Source of the DNA: an uncultured Bacteroidota bacterium
GTDB taxonomy: Bacteria; Bacteroidota; Bacteroidia; Flavobacteriales; Flavobacteriaceae
Length of the DNA: 64,000 nt
Reading direction: 5' to 3'
Assembly (NCBI GenBank): GCA_902622575.1
Contig: CACNQJ010000002.1
Coordinates: forward strand, 100,482-164,481
The notes under the pieces were generated by a model. The model was not told the origin of the DNA. It made no database searches and saw only the letters and a list, made by a program, of their open reading frames with translations. Positions 43,315-54,300 of the stretch are shown here, piece after piece. The position numbers were made by a program, and so were the translations under genes. Position 1 is the first letter of the stretch. Each line of letters starts with the position of its first letter.

Positions 43315-44639
43315 TATACCTCGAGTTTAATGATTGTGTCAATTTCATTTAATTCCTTTTCATCAACATTAATTATTATTCCAGATTTAGTCTCTTGAAA
43401 CTTAACTTTTTTCCCTGAATGTAAATAGGTCATTTTTTTTATTTTTGGATTATACCCCTCAACAAAATATGTAGATTTATTACCTAAGAGGTGAATGTAT
43501 GTGATATTATCTTTCATGGTTGATGCAATCTCATCTGATGGATCAATAGGACCTCGTACTGTCCCATATATGGTTTCACCATTATTTTTAATCCATTTTC
43601 CAATCTCACTCAATGATTTAATATGTTCTTTTTGAATTCTACCATTGGGCATAGGTCCTACATTCAAAAGTAAATTACTGTCATATCCAGCAGCTTTAAT
43701 TAGATATTGAATAAGCTCTTTTTTTGATTTATGTTTTCGGTCTTTTAGATTAAATCCCCAAGATCCATTTATGGTTTCACAAACCTCAAGTGGTAGATTG
43801 CCAATATCATCAGCAGATGTTGCAAATGATTTTGTGCTTCTTCCAGGTAAATCTTTCTCAAACATTTGAAAATCTTCCCCTGGGTTTGGTGCTAAATGGT
43901 GATTACTACCTATCAATGCTTGGGGTTGAAGCTTGTGAATTAAAGAATAAATCTCATCTAATTTAAAATCTGCCATTGGTTCACCAAATCTTTTCCCGTC
44001 CCATTTGAACTGATCCCACTCTCCATCAAACCAAATTCCTCCAATTTTGCCGTAATTAGTCAGTAGTTCAGTAAGCTGTAATTTCATAAAGTCAATATAA
44101 TCCTCCCACTTTCCTTCACCTCGACCTGCTATTCCATTTCCTGTTCTTCCTCTAGGAAAGTAGTCGTCACGATACCAGTCAAGCTGAGAATAGTAGAAAA
44201 AGAGCTTCAAATCATGTTTTCTGCATGCTTCGGCAAGCATTTTTAAAACATCTTTGCCGTATGGTGTTTTTTTAACAATATTATAATCTGATGCTTTGCT
44301 ATCAAACATTGAGAATCCGTCGTGATGTCTACTAGTAATCGTAATATACTTCATGCCCGCATCTTTGGCCATTAGCACCCATTCCTCTGCGTTAAAATAG
44401 ACAGGATTAAAGAATGAGGGCAATTTTTCATATTCCTCAATTGAAATATTTTGGTTATTCATTACCCATTCACCATCTCCTAAGACACTATAAACCCCCC
44501 AATGTATAAATAGTCCAAATCTTGCATCTTTAAACCATTCCCTCGCTTTAATATTTTCCTCACTAGGCTTATAATCTATTTGACTGTAAGTGTTTTGATT
44601 AAGAATAGTTAATATAAATGCTAGCAATAGTTTTTTCAT
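43314..44639 (-). CDS. GH29 alpha-L-fucosidase (second copy)
   Basis: A 441-residue secreted glycosidase with a signal peptide ending QNTYSQ. Signatures: ARFGLFIHWGVYSVLG, TSRHHDGFSMFDS and nucleophile D205 in GGIWFDGEWD, then GSWGFN and NLLLNVGPMPNG. The layout is that of the GH29-A subfamily. It is translated between a ChbG-like deacetylase and a GDSL esterase with 1-nt junctions on each side. The equal length with the GH29 at 21014 is coincidental: the sequences differ throughout, so the two probably act on different linkages. Confidence 0.92.
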   Translation of the reverse strand: MKKLLLAFILTILNQNTYSQIDYKPSEENIKAREWFKDARFGLFIHWGVYSVLGDGEWVMNNQNISIEEYEKLPSFFNPVYFNAEEWVLMAKDAGMKYITITSRHHDGFSMFDSKASDYNIVKKTPYGKDVLKMLAEACRKHDLKLFFYYSQLDWYRDDYFPRGRTGNGIAGRGEGKWEDYIDFMKLQLTELLTNYGKIGGIWFDGEWDQFKWDGKRFGEPMADFKLDEIYSLIHKLQPQALIGSNHHLAPNPGEDFQMFEKDLPGRSTKSFATSADDIGNLPLEVCETINGSWGFNLKDRKHKSKKELIQYLIKAAGYDSNLLLNVGPMPNGRIQKEHIKSLSEIGKWIKNNGETIYGTVRGPIDPSDEIASTMKDNITYIHLLGNKSTYFVEGYNPKIKKMTYLHSGKKVKFQETKSGIIINVDEKELNEIDTIIKLEV

Positions 44640-44640
44640 A

Positions 44641-45642
44641 TCAAATAAGTTTTTTTAAGTCTTCCCAATTTATAATTTTTATGTTATGTTTTCTAATGTG
44701 ACTTTTAAATTCATCACTATTAAAAATGTCATAATCAAGTTGTCTCCATCTATAATCGAAATTAGGATGATCAACTGTAATATCTCTAAGTTCTGGTTCA
44801 TCTTTTCCTAAATGTATAATAATTTGGCTAAGACCAGGCCTAAGATTTTCAATTACGTTAAAGTAGTAATCTTTAATTTTTTTTATTTCCATACCCTCAG
44901 GAAGCATATGAAATTGGTCAATTATTATTGCGTGTTTTGGTTTTTTGAAACTCTCATCAAAGTGAACACTAGCTTGAATTGGTACAAATGCCAATAAATT
45001 ATTTTCCTTAGCTATATCTAGATATATTTTAAAAATATCAGGATCAAAAAATAATGCGCCTTCATGGCTATCAATATGAGATGGTTTCAAGCCCATAGAT
45101 TTACCCAAATCAACTTGAGCTTGAAGTTCTTTTTTAATTTCGTTTAACTTTCCATTTTTTGTAAACTTTCTTTTATTCCAATACAAGTTATTCTTGTTAT
45201 TTAGTATGGAGGGGATATCATTGCTGTTTAAAACACCTCCCCATTTTAGGTTCTTCCACTCGCTTGTAACAGTCAGATGAATTCCAAAGTCATAATTAAT
45301 ATTTTTAGATTTAAATAATTCAACATCAGAAATTTCATTAGTTGTCATCATTACGCTAGCAGATGAAATGGAACCATTTTCAAATGACTCGAAAGTTGCA
45401 GAATTTACAGATTCGCAAAGACCTAAATCGTCAGCATGAATAATCAGAAGCTTGTCTGTTGATTTATAACCAAGTTTTTTCGATATGTATTCAAAATCAT
45501 TATTCTTTTGTTCATTGATTATAAACTTTATTGCGAGATTAAGATTATAAATAGGTAATTGATTGTAATGGAAGTAAGTAATCACTGTAACACCAATTAC
45601 TGTAATTAACATCATCAATATCGATAGAATTTTTTTTTTCAA
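44641..45642 (-). CDS. ChbG/YdjC-like carbohydrate deacetylase
   Basis: A 333-residue protein starting at TTG (TTG AAA AAA); the first ATG is nine codons later. An N-terminal hydrophobic segment (about 5-25) anchors or exports it. YdjC/ChbG motifs: IIHADDLGLCESVN (metal Asp), FGIHLTVTSEW and SHIDSHEGALFFDP with the metal His. ChbG removes acetyl groups from chitooligosaccharides; related proteins act on other N-acetylated sugars. First gene of the ChbG, GH29, GDSL operon, divergent from a sulfatase by 80 nt. Confidence 0.87.
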   Translation of the reverse strand: MKKKILSILMMLITVIGVTVITYFHYNQLPIYNLNLAIKFIINEQKNNDFEYISKKLGYKSTDKLLIIHADDLGLCESVNSATFESFENGSISSASVMMTTNEISDVELFKSKNINYDFGIHLTVTSEWKNLKWGGVLNSNDIPSILNNKNNLYWNKRKFTKNGKLNEIKKELQAQVDLGKSMGLKPSHIDSHEGALFFDPDIFKIYLDIAKENNLLAFVPIQASVHFDESFKKPKHAIIIDQFHMLPEGMEIKKIKDYYFNVIENLRPGLSQIIIHLGKDEPELRDITVDHPNFDYRWRQLDYDIFNSDEFKSHIRKHNIKIINWEDLKKLI

Positions 45643-45710
45643 AACCTTTTATTTCTTGTTTCTAATGTAAAAAAAGAATTCAACTTTTAATGTAATGATA
45701 ATGAATTATA

Positions 45711-45718
45711 TAATTTTG
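45711..45718 (+). promoter_or_regulatory. -7 element next to the second sulfatase start
   Basis: TAATTTTG is an exact TAnnTTTG match and ends 4 nt before the ATG at 45723. If used, the mRNA would be leaderless or the gene would start from a downstream codon. No -33 TTG at the usual spacing. Confidence 0.35.
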
Positions 45719-45722
45719 AAAA

Positions 45723-47123
45723 ATGAAATATACTCAACTATTAATTTTAATATTTCTTTTTGTAGCCTGCACAAATAATGACAAGCCAAATATTATTTGG
45801 ATTACAATTGAGGACCAGTCTCAATATTTACTCCCATTTAATGGTAATAGCGATGTGTCACTACCTGTTCTAGAGGGAATTGCAAAAGAAAGTTTAGTTT
45901 TTGAAAATATGTATGCTACTTACCCCGTGTGTGCACCAGCTAGAAGCTCAATAATTACTGGAATGTATCCTAATTCAATTGGCACACATAATATGAGAGC
46001 ATTGAGTTATGGAACTTTTAAAAAGACAGGTAAATTAGGTGAACGAAATGAAAATGAAAAAGTATTAGATATACCAAGATACTCATCTAAACTTGCAGAA
46101 TCAATCAAAACATTTCCAACAATTTTGAGAGAAAATGGATACTTTACATTCAACAAAGCCAAAGGAGATTATAACTTTATAATTAGCGATTCAACTTGGT
46201 CTGAGTACGGAACTAAAAAAAAGTTTAAAAAATCAGATAGCCCCTTTTTCGCAGTTTACAACTATAATATTACTCATGAAAGTAGTATGTGGCAGAGAGA
46301 CAAAGAACCATTAATGGTCAATCCTAATAATTTAAAGATTCCACCAATATTTCCTGATGATTCAATTGTGAGACATTCATTGGCTGTAAATTATTCAAAC
46401 TTAATTGAGATGGATAGACAGGTTGGAAATTTAATAAGTGACCTTAAAAAAGAGAATTTATACGATGACTCTTATATATTTTTCTACAGCGATCATGGTG
46501 GTCCATTTCCCAGACATAAAAGAGCGATTTATGAAACTGGAACAAAAGTTCCGTTTTTTGTCAAATTGCCCAAGGGATTAAAAGAAAAGGTTGATACAAA
46601 ACAATTATTAAGTTTTGTAGATTTTGCACCAACAACACTTTCTATTGCGGGAATTGATCCTCCAAGTTTTTTACAGGGAAAAGCTTTTATAGGAAAATAC
46701 AAAGATGAATCAAGCAGAAAATATTTGTTTACGTCAAGTGATCGATTTGATGAAAATCCTGATCGAATTAGAGCTGTCAGAGGTAAAAAATTTAAATATA
46801 TCAGAAATTACTTTCCTGAAAACTCACATGCCCTAAATGTTGCTTACAGAAGACAAATGGTACTAATGAGGCATTTAACATCTTTGAATTTGAAAGGTGA
46901 GCTCTCCGAAAAACAAAATTTATGGTTTAGAGTACCAAAGTTAAGGGATGAGTTGTATGATTTGGAGAATGATCCATTCGAATTAAATAATTTATCAAAT
47001 GATGCTAACTATTCAAATGAATTAAAAAATTTAAGTGATGTTTTGGATAATTGGATTATAGAAATTGATGATTTGGGAAGAATACCTGAAAAACAGCTAT
47101 ATAAAATGATATCTGGTGATTAG
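45723..47123 (+). CDS. Type I sulfatase, heparan N-sulfatase-like subgroup
   Basis: A 466-residue sulfatase. Lipoprotein signal ends LFVAC. The first metal site reads ITIEDQSQ (Glu-Asp) where most sulfatases have Asp-Asp; this ED form occurs in N-sulfoglucosamine sulfohydrolase-like sulfatases as I recall. Formylglycine motif C70-x-P-x-R in CAPARSSIITGMYP. Later FFYSDHGGPFPRHKRAIYETGTKVP and FVDFAPTTLSIAG. It may act on glucosamine N-sulfate or other sulfated amino sugars (inference). Divergent from the ChbG, GH29, GDSL operon, and so probably part of the same glycan locus. Confidence 0.9.
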   Translation: MKYTQLLILIFLFVACTNNDKPNIIWITIEDQSQYLLPFNGNSDVSLPVLEGIAKESLVFENMYATYPVCAPARSSIITGMYPNSIGTHNMRALSYGTFKKTGKLGERNENEKVLDIPRYSSKLAESIKTFPTILRENGYFTFNKAKGDYNFIISDSTWSEYGTKKKFKKSDSPFFAVYNYNITHESSMWQRDKEPLMVNPNNLKIPPIFPDDSIVRHSLAVNYSNLIEMDRQVGNLISDLKKENLYDDSYIFFYSDHGGPFPRHKRAIYETGTKVPFFVKLPKGLKEKVDTKQLLSFVDFAPTTLSIAGIDPPSFLQGKAFIGKYKDESSRKYLFTSSDRFDENPDRIRAVRGKKFKYIRNYFPENSHALNVAYRRQMVLMRHLTSLNLKGELSEKQNLWFRVPKLRDELYDLENDPFELNNLSNDANYSNELKNLSDVLDNWIIEIDDLGRIPEKQLYKMISGD

Positions 47124-47250
47124 TAAAAAAAATCAATTCTGGTTGATAATTCTGATGATTTTGGTACCAATCGTTGGACTAGTATTTAATATTTACGCCT
47201 TGTTTCTTTTTATACCACTGGGTTATTTTTTAAAAAACAAAAAAAATTGA
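47116..47250 (+). CDS. Small two-helix membrane protein overlapping sulfatase end
   Basis: A 44-residue frame from GTG at 47116 to TGA at 47250, sharing 8 nt with the sulfatase end. The product starts ISKKNQFW, then two hydrophobic stretches (LIILMILVPIVGLVFNIY and LFLFIPLGYFL) and ends KNKKN, with charges on the ends as in small integral membrane proteins. It reads in a frame without interruptions between two real genes. Function unknown. It is too short for automatic calling; a non-coding coincidence cannot be excluded. Confidence 0.5.
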   Translation: MISKKNQFWLIILMILVPIVGLVFNIYALFLFIPLGYFLKNKKN

Positions 47251-47310
47251 TTTATCTTTAGCGCGGTTTAGACTTTAAAATTTAGGTCTAATTATTGTAA
47301 TAAATTCATT

Positions 47311-48360
47311 GTGAGACTAATCTTAATCATCTTAGTATTTTTTGCCTACAACCACTCAAGATCTCAAGAAGGAGTTCCCATATATTTTGATTATCTAACT
47401 GAAAATTATTATTTAGTGCATCCATCTATGGCAGGAGTAAATTTAGTTGGAGGAAAAATTAGATCTACAATTAGAAAACAGTGGTTTGATCAAGTAGAAG
47501 CACCAAATTTACAAACTCTTACAGCAGATTTAAGGCTTTCCGAAAGGTCCGGATTAGGCTTAACATTATTTAATGATGAGAATGGATATCATTCACAGAA
47601 AGGTGTTTACTTAACTTATGCTCATCACATCAACTTTAATGATGATATAGTATTGAGTAAAAGACCTTACCCATCAAAATATGATGAAATTGATCAACTA
47701 TCATTTGGAATTAGTGTAGGAGGGATACAAAACTCCCTCGATCAAACTACTTTCGATAATTATGATTTTGATCCTTTAATTTCAAATTTAATGGAAAATA
47801 CCAGCTATTTTAATATCGATGTTGGCATGTCGTATGTAAATTCTAAATACTATGCACATTTGACAGTGAAAAATTTGCTTTTTGCACCTGATGAGTGGTA
47901 TGGTGACATTAATGAAAACGTCAATAATGAGACCAGAAATTTTAAAAGGTTTGTTGCTTCATTAGGCTATGTATTCTATACTGATACGCCATGGTCATTC
48001 GAACCATCCAGCTTATTTCAATATTCTGATCTAACATTTGAAAAATCAATTGATTTTAATTTTAAGGCATATTATAAATTGAATTATGGAAGGATTTGGG
48101 CTGGTTTATCATTTAGAAACAGTTTAGAGGGAGCAGAATACTATCAAAAATTTGATGATATAACAGCTGGCGAAAAAATACCAGTTGAACAAAACTTACA
48201 ACTTATAACACCACTCTTTGGAATAGATTACAAAGATTTTGTTTTTTCATACAACTATTCATATCAATTTGGAGATGTAAATTTTAGCTCTGGTGGTTTT
48301 CATCAAATAACAATTGGATTCAATTTCCTTCGTGGTTCTATTGAATGTGATTGTTTCTAA
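47311..48360 (+). CDS. PorP/SprF family type IX secretion membrane protein
   Basis: A 349-residue protein beginning at GTG, with a signal peptide ending NHSRSQ. The mature N-terminus reads GVPIYFDYLTENYYLVHPSMAGV, with IRKQWFDQVEAPNLQTL nearby, a typical PorP/SprF start, followed by a barrel ending in ITIGFNFL. SprF-like proteins are needed for secretion or surface retention of cargo with type B C-terminal domains, and the adjacent convergent genes encode two such cargo proteins. This supports a dedicated partner. The gene overlaps the 2344-residue cargo gene by 4 nt at the stop codons. Confidence 0.92.
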   Translation: MRLILIILVFFAYNHSRSQEGVPIYFDYLTENYYLVHPSMAGVNLVGGKIRSTIRKQWFDQVEAPNLQTLTADLRLSERSGLGLTLFNDENGYHSQKGVYLTYAHHINFNDDIVLSKRPYPSKYDEIDQLSFGISVGGIQNSLDQTTFDNYDFDPLISNLMENTSYFNIDVGMSYVNSKYYAHLTVKNLLFAPDEWYGDINENVNNETRNFKRFVASLGYVFYTDTPWSFEPSSLFQYSDLTFEKSIDFNFKAYYKLNYGRIWAGLSFRNSLEGAEYYQKFDDITAGEKIPVEQNLQLITPLFGIDYKDFVFSYNYSYQFGDVNFSSGGFHQITIGFNFLRGSIECDCF

Positions 48361-51300
48361 TTGCTACCTCCGCCACTTCTTTTACCCCTTATAAGGCTAA
48401 AGTGTCCTTTAAATTCTCTTCCATCTTCTAGGAATACTCTGAACCAGTAGTCTGTTTGTGGCATTGCTCTTCCAAGATAAGTTCCATCCCATCCTTCATC
48501 TAATGGGTCCAGTTCTTTTATTAGTTTTCCATATCTATCAAAGATATATACTCGGCTATTTGGTTGGAAGTCTTCTCTTATTCCAAGTATTTTCCATTCA
48601 TCATTTATTCCATCTTCATTTGGTGTGAAGAACTTTTTATATCCAATAACTGATACTTCTATTTGAGCAATACCGCAAAGGTTTTTATCTCTTATGTATA
48701 TTGTGTGGATACCGGGTCTTACATTTTCAAACAGGGGATCATTTTGATAGGGTCCACTAAGATCGTCAATAGCAAACTCATAGTCTCCAATTCCAAGGTT
48801 AGCAGTATCAATCGTTATTGTATTGTTATTATCACTTGTTAGATCTTCAACTGTAATGTCGTCAAGTGTTACTGTTGCTATTTCTGATTCTTCAACTTCT
48901 ATGCTTAATGTTCTAGAACAATTTGTTCCATCTTTTGTTGTTGCAGTTACATGATAAGTTCCACCTTCACCGATTAGTATATGGTCGTTATTAGTGGATG
49001 TAGGATCATTAGGTGCAAATGCTGAAGTAGTTCCATTTAAATTGGTGTGTTCCCAAGTGTAGGTGTAATCATCTTTTGCAGATTCAACACCAATTCTTCT
49101 TGGAGGCAAGTTCAAACAAACAATTGCATCATCATCGACAGTAAATTCTGGAAGGGGATTAACAACAAAATCAATAGTAGTGGTAACATTACATGTTGGA
49201 AACAGTGGATTTGTTATTGTTGCAATAATTTGATCTCCATCTTTAGCTTGGAATGTATTTGCAAATATCCACGGCGCTGAATTGTATTCAAAAGTGAATT
49301 CAAAATCATTGAAATCTTGAGCAGGAATTGTTCCAGTTGAATCGGTTAATAGCAATGTTTTTATATTATCCATTATAAAAATTGACTCCCCATCAGTATC
49401 ACTTCCGGTATCAATATCATCACAAAGATTTTTTTCTACGCTATATGCCAATGGTGTCTGATAGATTTTATATTCAAATGTTCCCTCACTGTAAGGTTTT
49501 GGAGTTGCATTTCCATTAATATTTGTAAGTCTTAATGTTATAATTTGATTGCTTGTTTCAAATGGGTTTGGTATTGTTGCACTAGAGATTGTAGCACCTG
49601 TATTGTCTACATAAGTATACTCAAAGTCATATAATGTTCTATCTTGTTCAATCCCAGTTATAGGATCTGTTAAAAGTTGAGTTACAGCTATTTCAGGATC
49701 AAATGTTGCAGTGTATTCAAATGGGGGTTTTTCATCACATTTTTCCTGAATGTCAACATCATATGCGATAGCTCTTTTTTCAATATATAGAGTTGCAACA
49801 TGATCCAATCCAACACATGATGTTTGTATTAGGGTTAAACTTGTGTTTTTAATGTAAACCCATATTTCTTGTTCCCATCTGTTTAGCGCTGGGTTAAAAG
49901 AAAACCCATCGTTAACGTATGTAGTAAAATCCTTTGTTTTATCAATTTCTTCAGCTGTTTGATAAGCTGCATCATCTTCACTTGGATAAAAAACAAATTC
50001 AGTACCAGGATCTAAAAATGATGGTTGAGCAATTTTTAATGCAGCTTCAATGTCTGTAAAAATAGATTTGTCGAAAGTTTCAAATCCATCTTGACTTTGA
50101 CCTTGTAAATCTGGATCGCTTTCTCCTAGATATGATTCTAATTTTACAAAATTTGCAGGTATTTGACTAATCCCAACCGTCAATTCAATTTCAGCTGTTC
50201 TGAAACATGGATTTCCAACACTTGGTTTTGTATATATTATTACATCAATTGTTTCAACATTTGATCCACCAGTTACAGGGCTTGTATAGCTAGTTGGGTC
50301 AGAGATTAAAGTGCCAGTATTATCATAGTATTCAAAAGTAAAATCTATAGGGGCTCCCGTTATTAAATTTTGCTCCTCTTTCGTTAAATTAAAATCAGGG
50401 TTGTCACACTGTTCAACTTTCCAAAGAGCATTTTTAATAACGGGTAGAGGATTTATTGTAATATCGAATGCTTTTCCATATTTATTTCCACCTGGATATG
50501 ATCCAGAAACCTTTTCTATATTATAAAATATTTCCTGAGTTGTAGTACCCGCCAGATAAAGACTAGGGTCTGATTGATAATTCACAGGATCATTAATAGC
50601 AGCAGTAGCAGTTTTGTTTTGTGCGCCAGACAGAGAGGTGTAATATGTAATTTGAAAATCAGTATCACTTTGATTGTCATAATTATTAGGATCAGTTATT
50701 GTATTTCCTGATCTTAAATCTACATCTCTTAATGTTAAATCAAAGATTGAAATGGTATCATCATCGGCACCAGATGTTGTGTCATCACACAAAACTATGT
50801 CTTCAGCTGGATAGGTAACAGGAATTGGTATCACAACTAATTTAAAACTTGTTGTAGCATCAACACAGCCGGTTGTTTTGTTTTCTACTCGAACAAATAT
50901 TTCAGTTTCATTTATCGTCCAGTGATTTTTTAATTTATCATCTGCTGTTGTATAATCAGGTTTATCTGGATTGGTGTAAGGAAATGTTATTGCTTTTGTA
51001 ACATCACCTGATTGTGCATCGGTTTTATCCTCATAAAATGTAACATCAAAATTTGTTGGATCGGTCTCGTTTGCTAAAATTGCATCATCAATATCTAATG
51101 CTATAAAATCTAAATCTGTTAATACTCCATTATTTGCATCTCCATCATCATCATTGTCGAATAATTCAAGATCTGGAATTGTCACTGGAACGGGAGGAGG
51201 GTTTACTGTATGAGTGAATGTGGTTTCACATGCAACTCCATCTGTTGTTACAATAACTTTATAGGTTGTTGTTTGAGTTGGGTTTACTGTAATTGTTGTT

Positions 51301-54300
51301 GTAGTAGGATTGCCTGCAACATTAACAAATGTTCCGGGGTTTGCAGGATCTTCTTCAAACCACTCCAGAGTTGTAGTGCCACTAAATTCATAAAGTGGTC
51401 TTGATTGATAATTTGCAGGAAAATCATTTAATAATTTTCCTGAGCCATTTAAGTTAAAATGGCCGTAGTCTTCACTGCCATCATCTGTATCATCTATATC
51501 TGCTCTACCTAATACCCCTGTTGATGGATTAACCCAATTGATATCATAATCATTTGGTTCGCCATTTTGCCACAAATTCCATGTAGGATCAAGATCACTT
51601 CCATCTAACCATTTCCATCCTTGACAAAAGTCATCTGGTGTACCATCATTGTTGCTATCACAAGTTTTACCTACTATTAAGCTTCGATTTTGTTTAAGTC
51701 CTAACCAGAAGGGTGTATTATCATAGCCATTTGCAACAATCAAATTCCAAACTGCGTCATGTTCAGCTAAAGAATTGATTACATACAGAGATGCTCCAAT
51801 TCCATAATTTGGCAATCGAGCTTCAGTATCTGTAAATGTTCTTTGGTTAGGGTCAACAAAATAATAAGAGGTCCTTGAAAGACCAGTATTTGGATCAGTA
51901 TACGTATAGTCTCCAATTAAATCAAGAGTTGGATTCGTAAGCTCAAAATCAAGTGCTGTTTGAGGCACATTATTTACAGTAAGATCTACATCTTCAGCTG
52001 GGCATGTTTCAGGAAGGGATGCTGTTATATCTGGATCTGATAATCTGACACTTGTCGTAGCTCTTCCATTACTGTAACATCCTGTAGCAGGATCATAAAA
52101 TTGCAGATAATAAAATTGCCCATCAACTAATAGATCTGTATTATCCACACGAGTTCCAACAGAGCTATCATTAATATCATAGTCATCGTAGATCAAAAGA
52201 TCATATTTATTTGGATTACTTTTTGCTTCCAAATCTCCTACAGTTGGTGAGTCTGTAAAACAAAAGGTTTGTACAGGATTTGACAGGGGGTCTGCAGGGA
52301 GTGGAGTAGCGGTGAATGTAATCTCATTTGATGGGCTACCACAAAGGTATTGATCATCAAAAACTAAGACTCTGTATAGACCATCCATATCACTTTTAAC
52401 TATATCTGTTAAGGTTAATTCATTTGTTGTTGCACCAGAAAATGCAGCTCCTAAGGTTGTGGATCCATCAATAATATCTATCCATGTTGTTCCGCTATCT
52501 TGACTTAATTGCCATTGATAATAAACAGGAGCAGTTTGAGGAATAATTTGCGCATCAAAACTAATTACAGTACCTGAACATGCACTTTGAGGTGAAGTTA
52601 GTGGATTTTGAAATTGAATCTGGTCACCAGGTTTTTGAAAGTAATATTCTCCAGCAGAATTTTTGTTTGGATCAATGGAATATCCACCTGCATCTTTATG
52701 AGAAATCACTCTTCCTCTATCATCAATGTCACCACTAGCAGTAGTAATTGGAGATGTACCAAGCATACCATCATTATCGGGGTCACCAACAAAACCAGCA
52801 TAATCAAAACCAGCCTCTGTAAGATCAAAGCAATCATCACCATCACTATCATCGTCATAATAATCATATAAATTATCAGGATTGGTAGTTGAATTTTTAT
52901 CAGAATTTACTCCATAATCAACAATCTCAATTTTACCTCTAAAATCAGATTGTGTCGTGGTTTTATTTGAGTAAGAAGTTATTTTAATACCATCTACGTC
53001 ATATGCTAAAAATTCGTAAGTAGGATTAGCGGTATCATTCTTGTATCTAAATCTAATTTGATTACTTGTATATTGCGTAATTCCCTCCTCCCAACTATCT
53101 ATATTAGCATTAATATCAATTATAAGTTCATCATTTGGATCCAACAATGTTATATTTTTTTTAGAATCTAATACCTCTATAGTAAAGTAATCGCCAGCTG
53201 TTTTTGTTTCGGATTCGCCAGTAAATCTATAATTCAAATTTTCAGCTGTAGTATTTATCTCAAATGATATGCTACCTGAGGTTGACGCTTCTAGAGACAT
53301 ACTTATTTCTCCATTTGCAGATCCAGTTACAGTACTGCTGGTGAGAGAAGTAGGATCTTTTTTTATATCTGTACTAGAATTTATTGTGATTGGATTTCCA
53401 GAAGCATCTTTAAAAGCAGGTGTGTTAATCGTTGACAAATCAAGAGTCAAATTACCCAATGATTCAACTGAATTTAAAATACCATCATTATCAAAATCCA
53501 AATCCAAATTGTCTATTATTCCATCCTCGTCATAATCTTCAGGACAGATACTTACTTTAATTTCACCAGAATAAGTATCAAATGCAAGGCAATTAATTAA
53601 ACCTCTTAATCTGTATGTCCCATCAACTTCAGGTACATAAGGACTTTGTGTAGCATCTCCAGATGAAGTTGTTGGAGCATCAATCCAAGAGGATGTAGAA
53701 TCATCATATATTTCCCAAACCCAAGCATCAAAAAGATCAGAGTTTTGAATACCAAGCTCAATATTTGAACTAACAAAGTTTCCTGAATCATCCTCAATTA
53801 TACAATATCCTAATGAAGCTAGAGTAGGTTGAATTATAGGATCTGGAGGAATAGAAAACCCAGAATAAAAACCTCCAATTGCAGCTGATCCACTGGTCCC
53901 ATAATAATTTGCATATAAATCCTCATCGGACGTTATTTTAACATTCCCCTGTAAACTTGGTAAATTATAAGCATGATAATTTGCCTTTCCAATAACTTGT
54001 TCAGGTGCTGGTAAAGCAATATTTCCTGAACCATCAACTACTGTAACTGTAGCAGATGTTTTAGTAACAATCGATACACCACCTGCATAATTAGTGTTTC
54101 CAACCTGCTCAATGTTTGGAATATTATCCACATCATCTTGTGCATCTTCATTTAGTGGCGGAACAAAAAACATACCTTGATTGGCTGGGTTAGTACCTGC
54201 TCCACTATTTCCAGCTCCAGCAACACCTTGATAAGAAAATAGTTTAAAATCTTGATTTTGTGTTCTTACATACATAGTCCCGCCTGAGCTTGCTGTGCTA

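Noticed and set aside
21014..44639. The two GH29 fucosidases as a recent duplication
   Set aside because: Both have 441 residues but differ throughout apart from family motifs, so equal length is coincidence.
52608..52871. 87-codon plus-strand frame rich in Thr, Ser and Ile
   Set aside because: It is antisense to the calcium-binding region of the 2344-residue protein; its repeats are the shadow of the Asp/Gly codons on the other strand.
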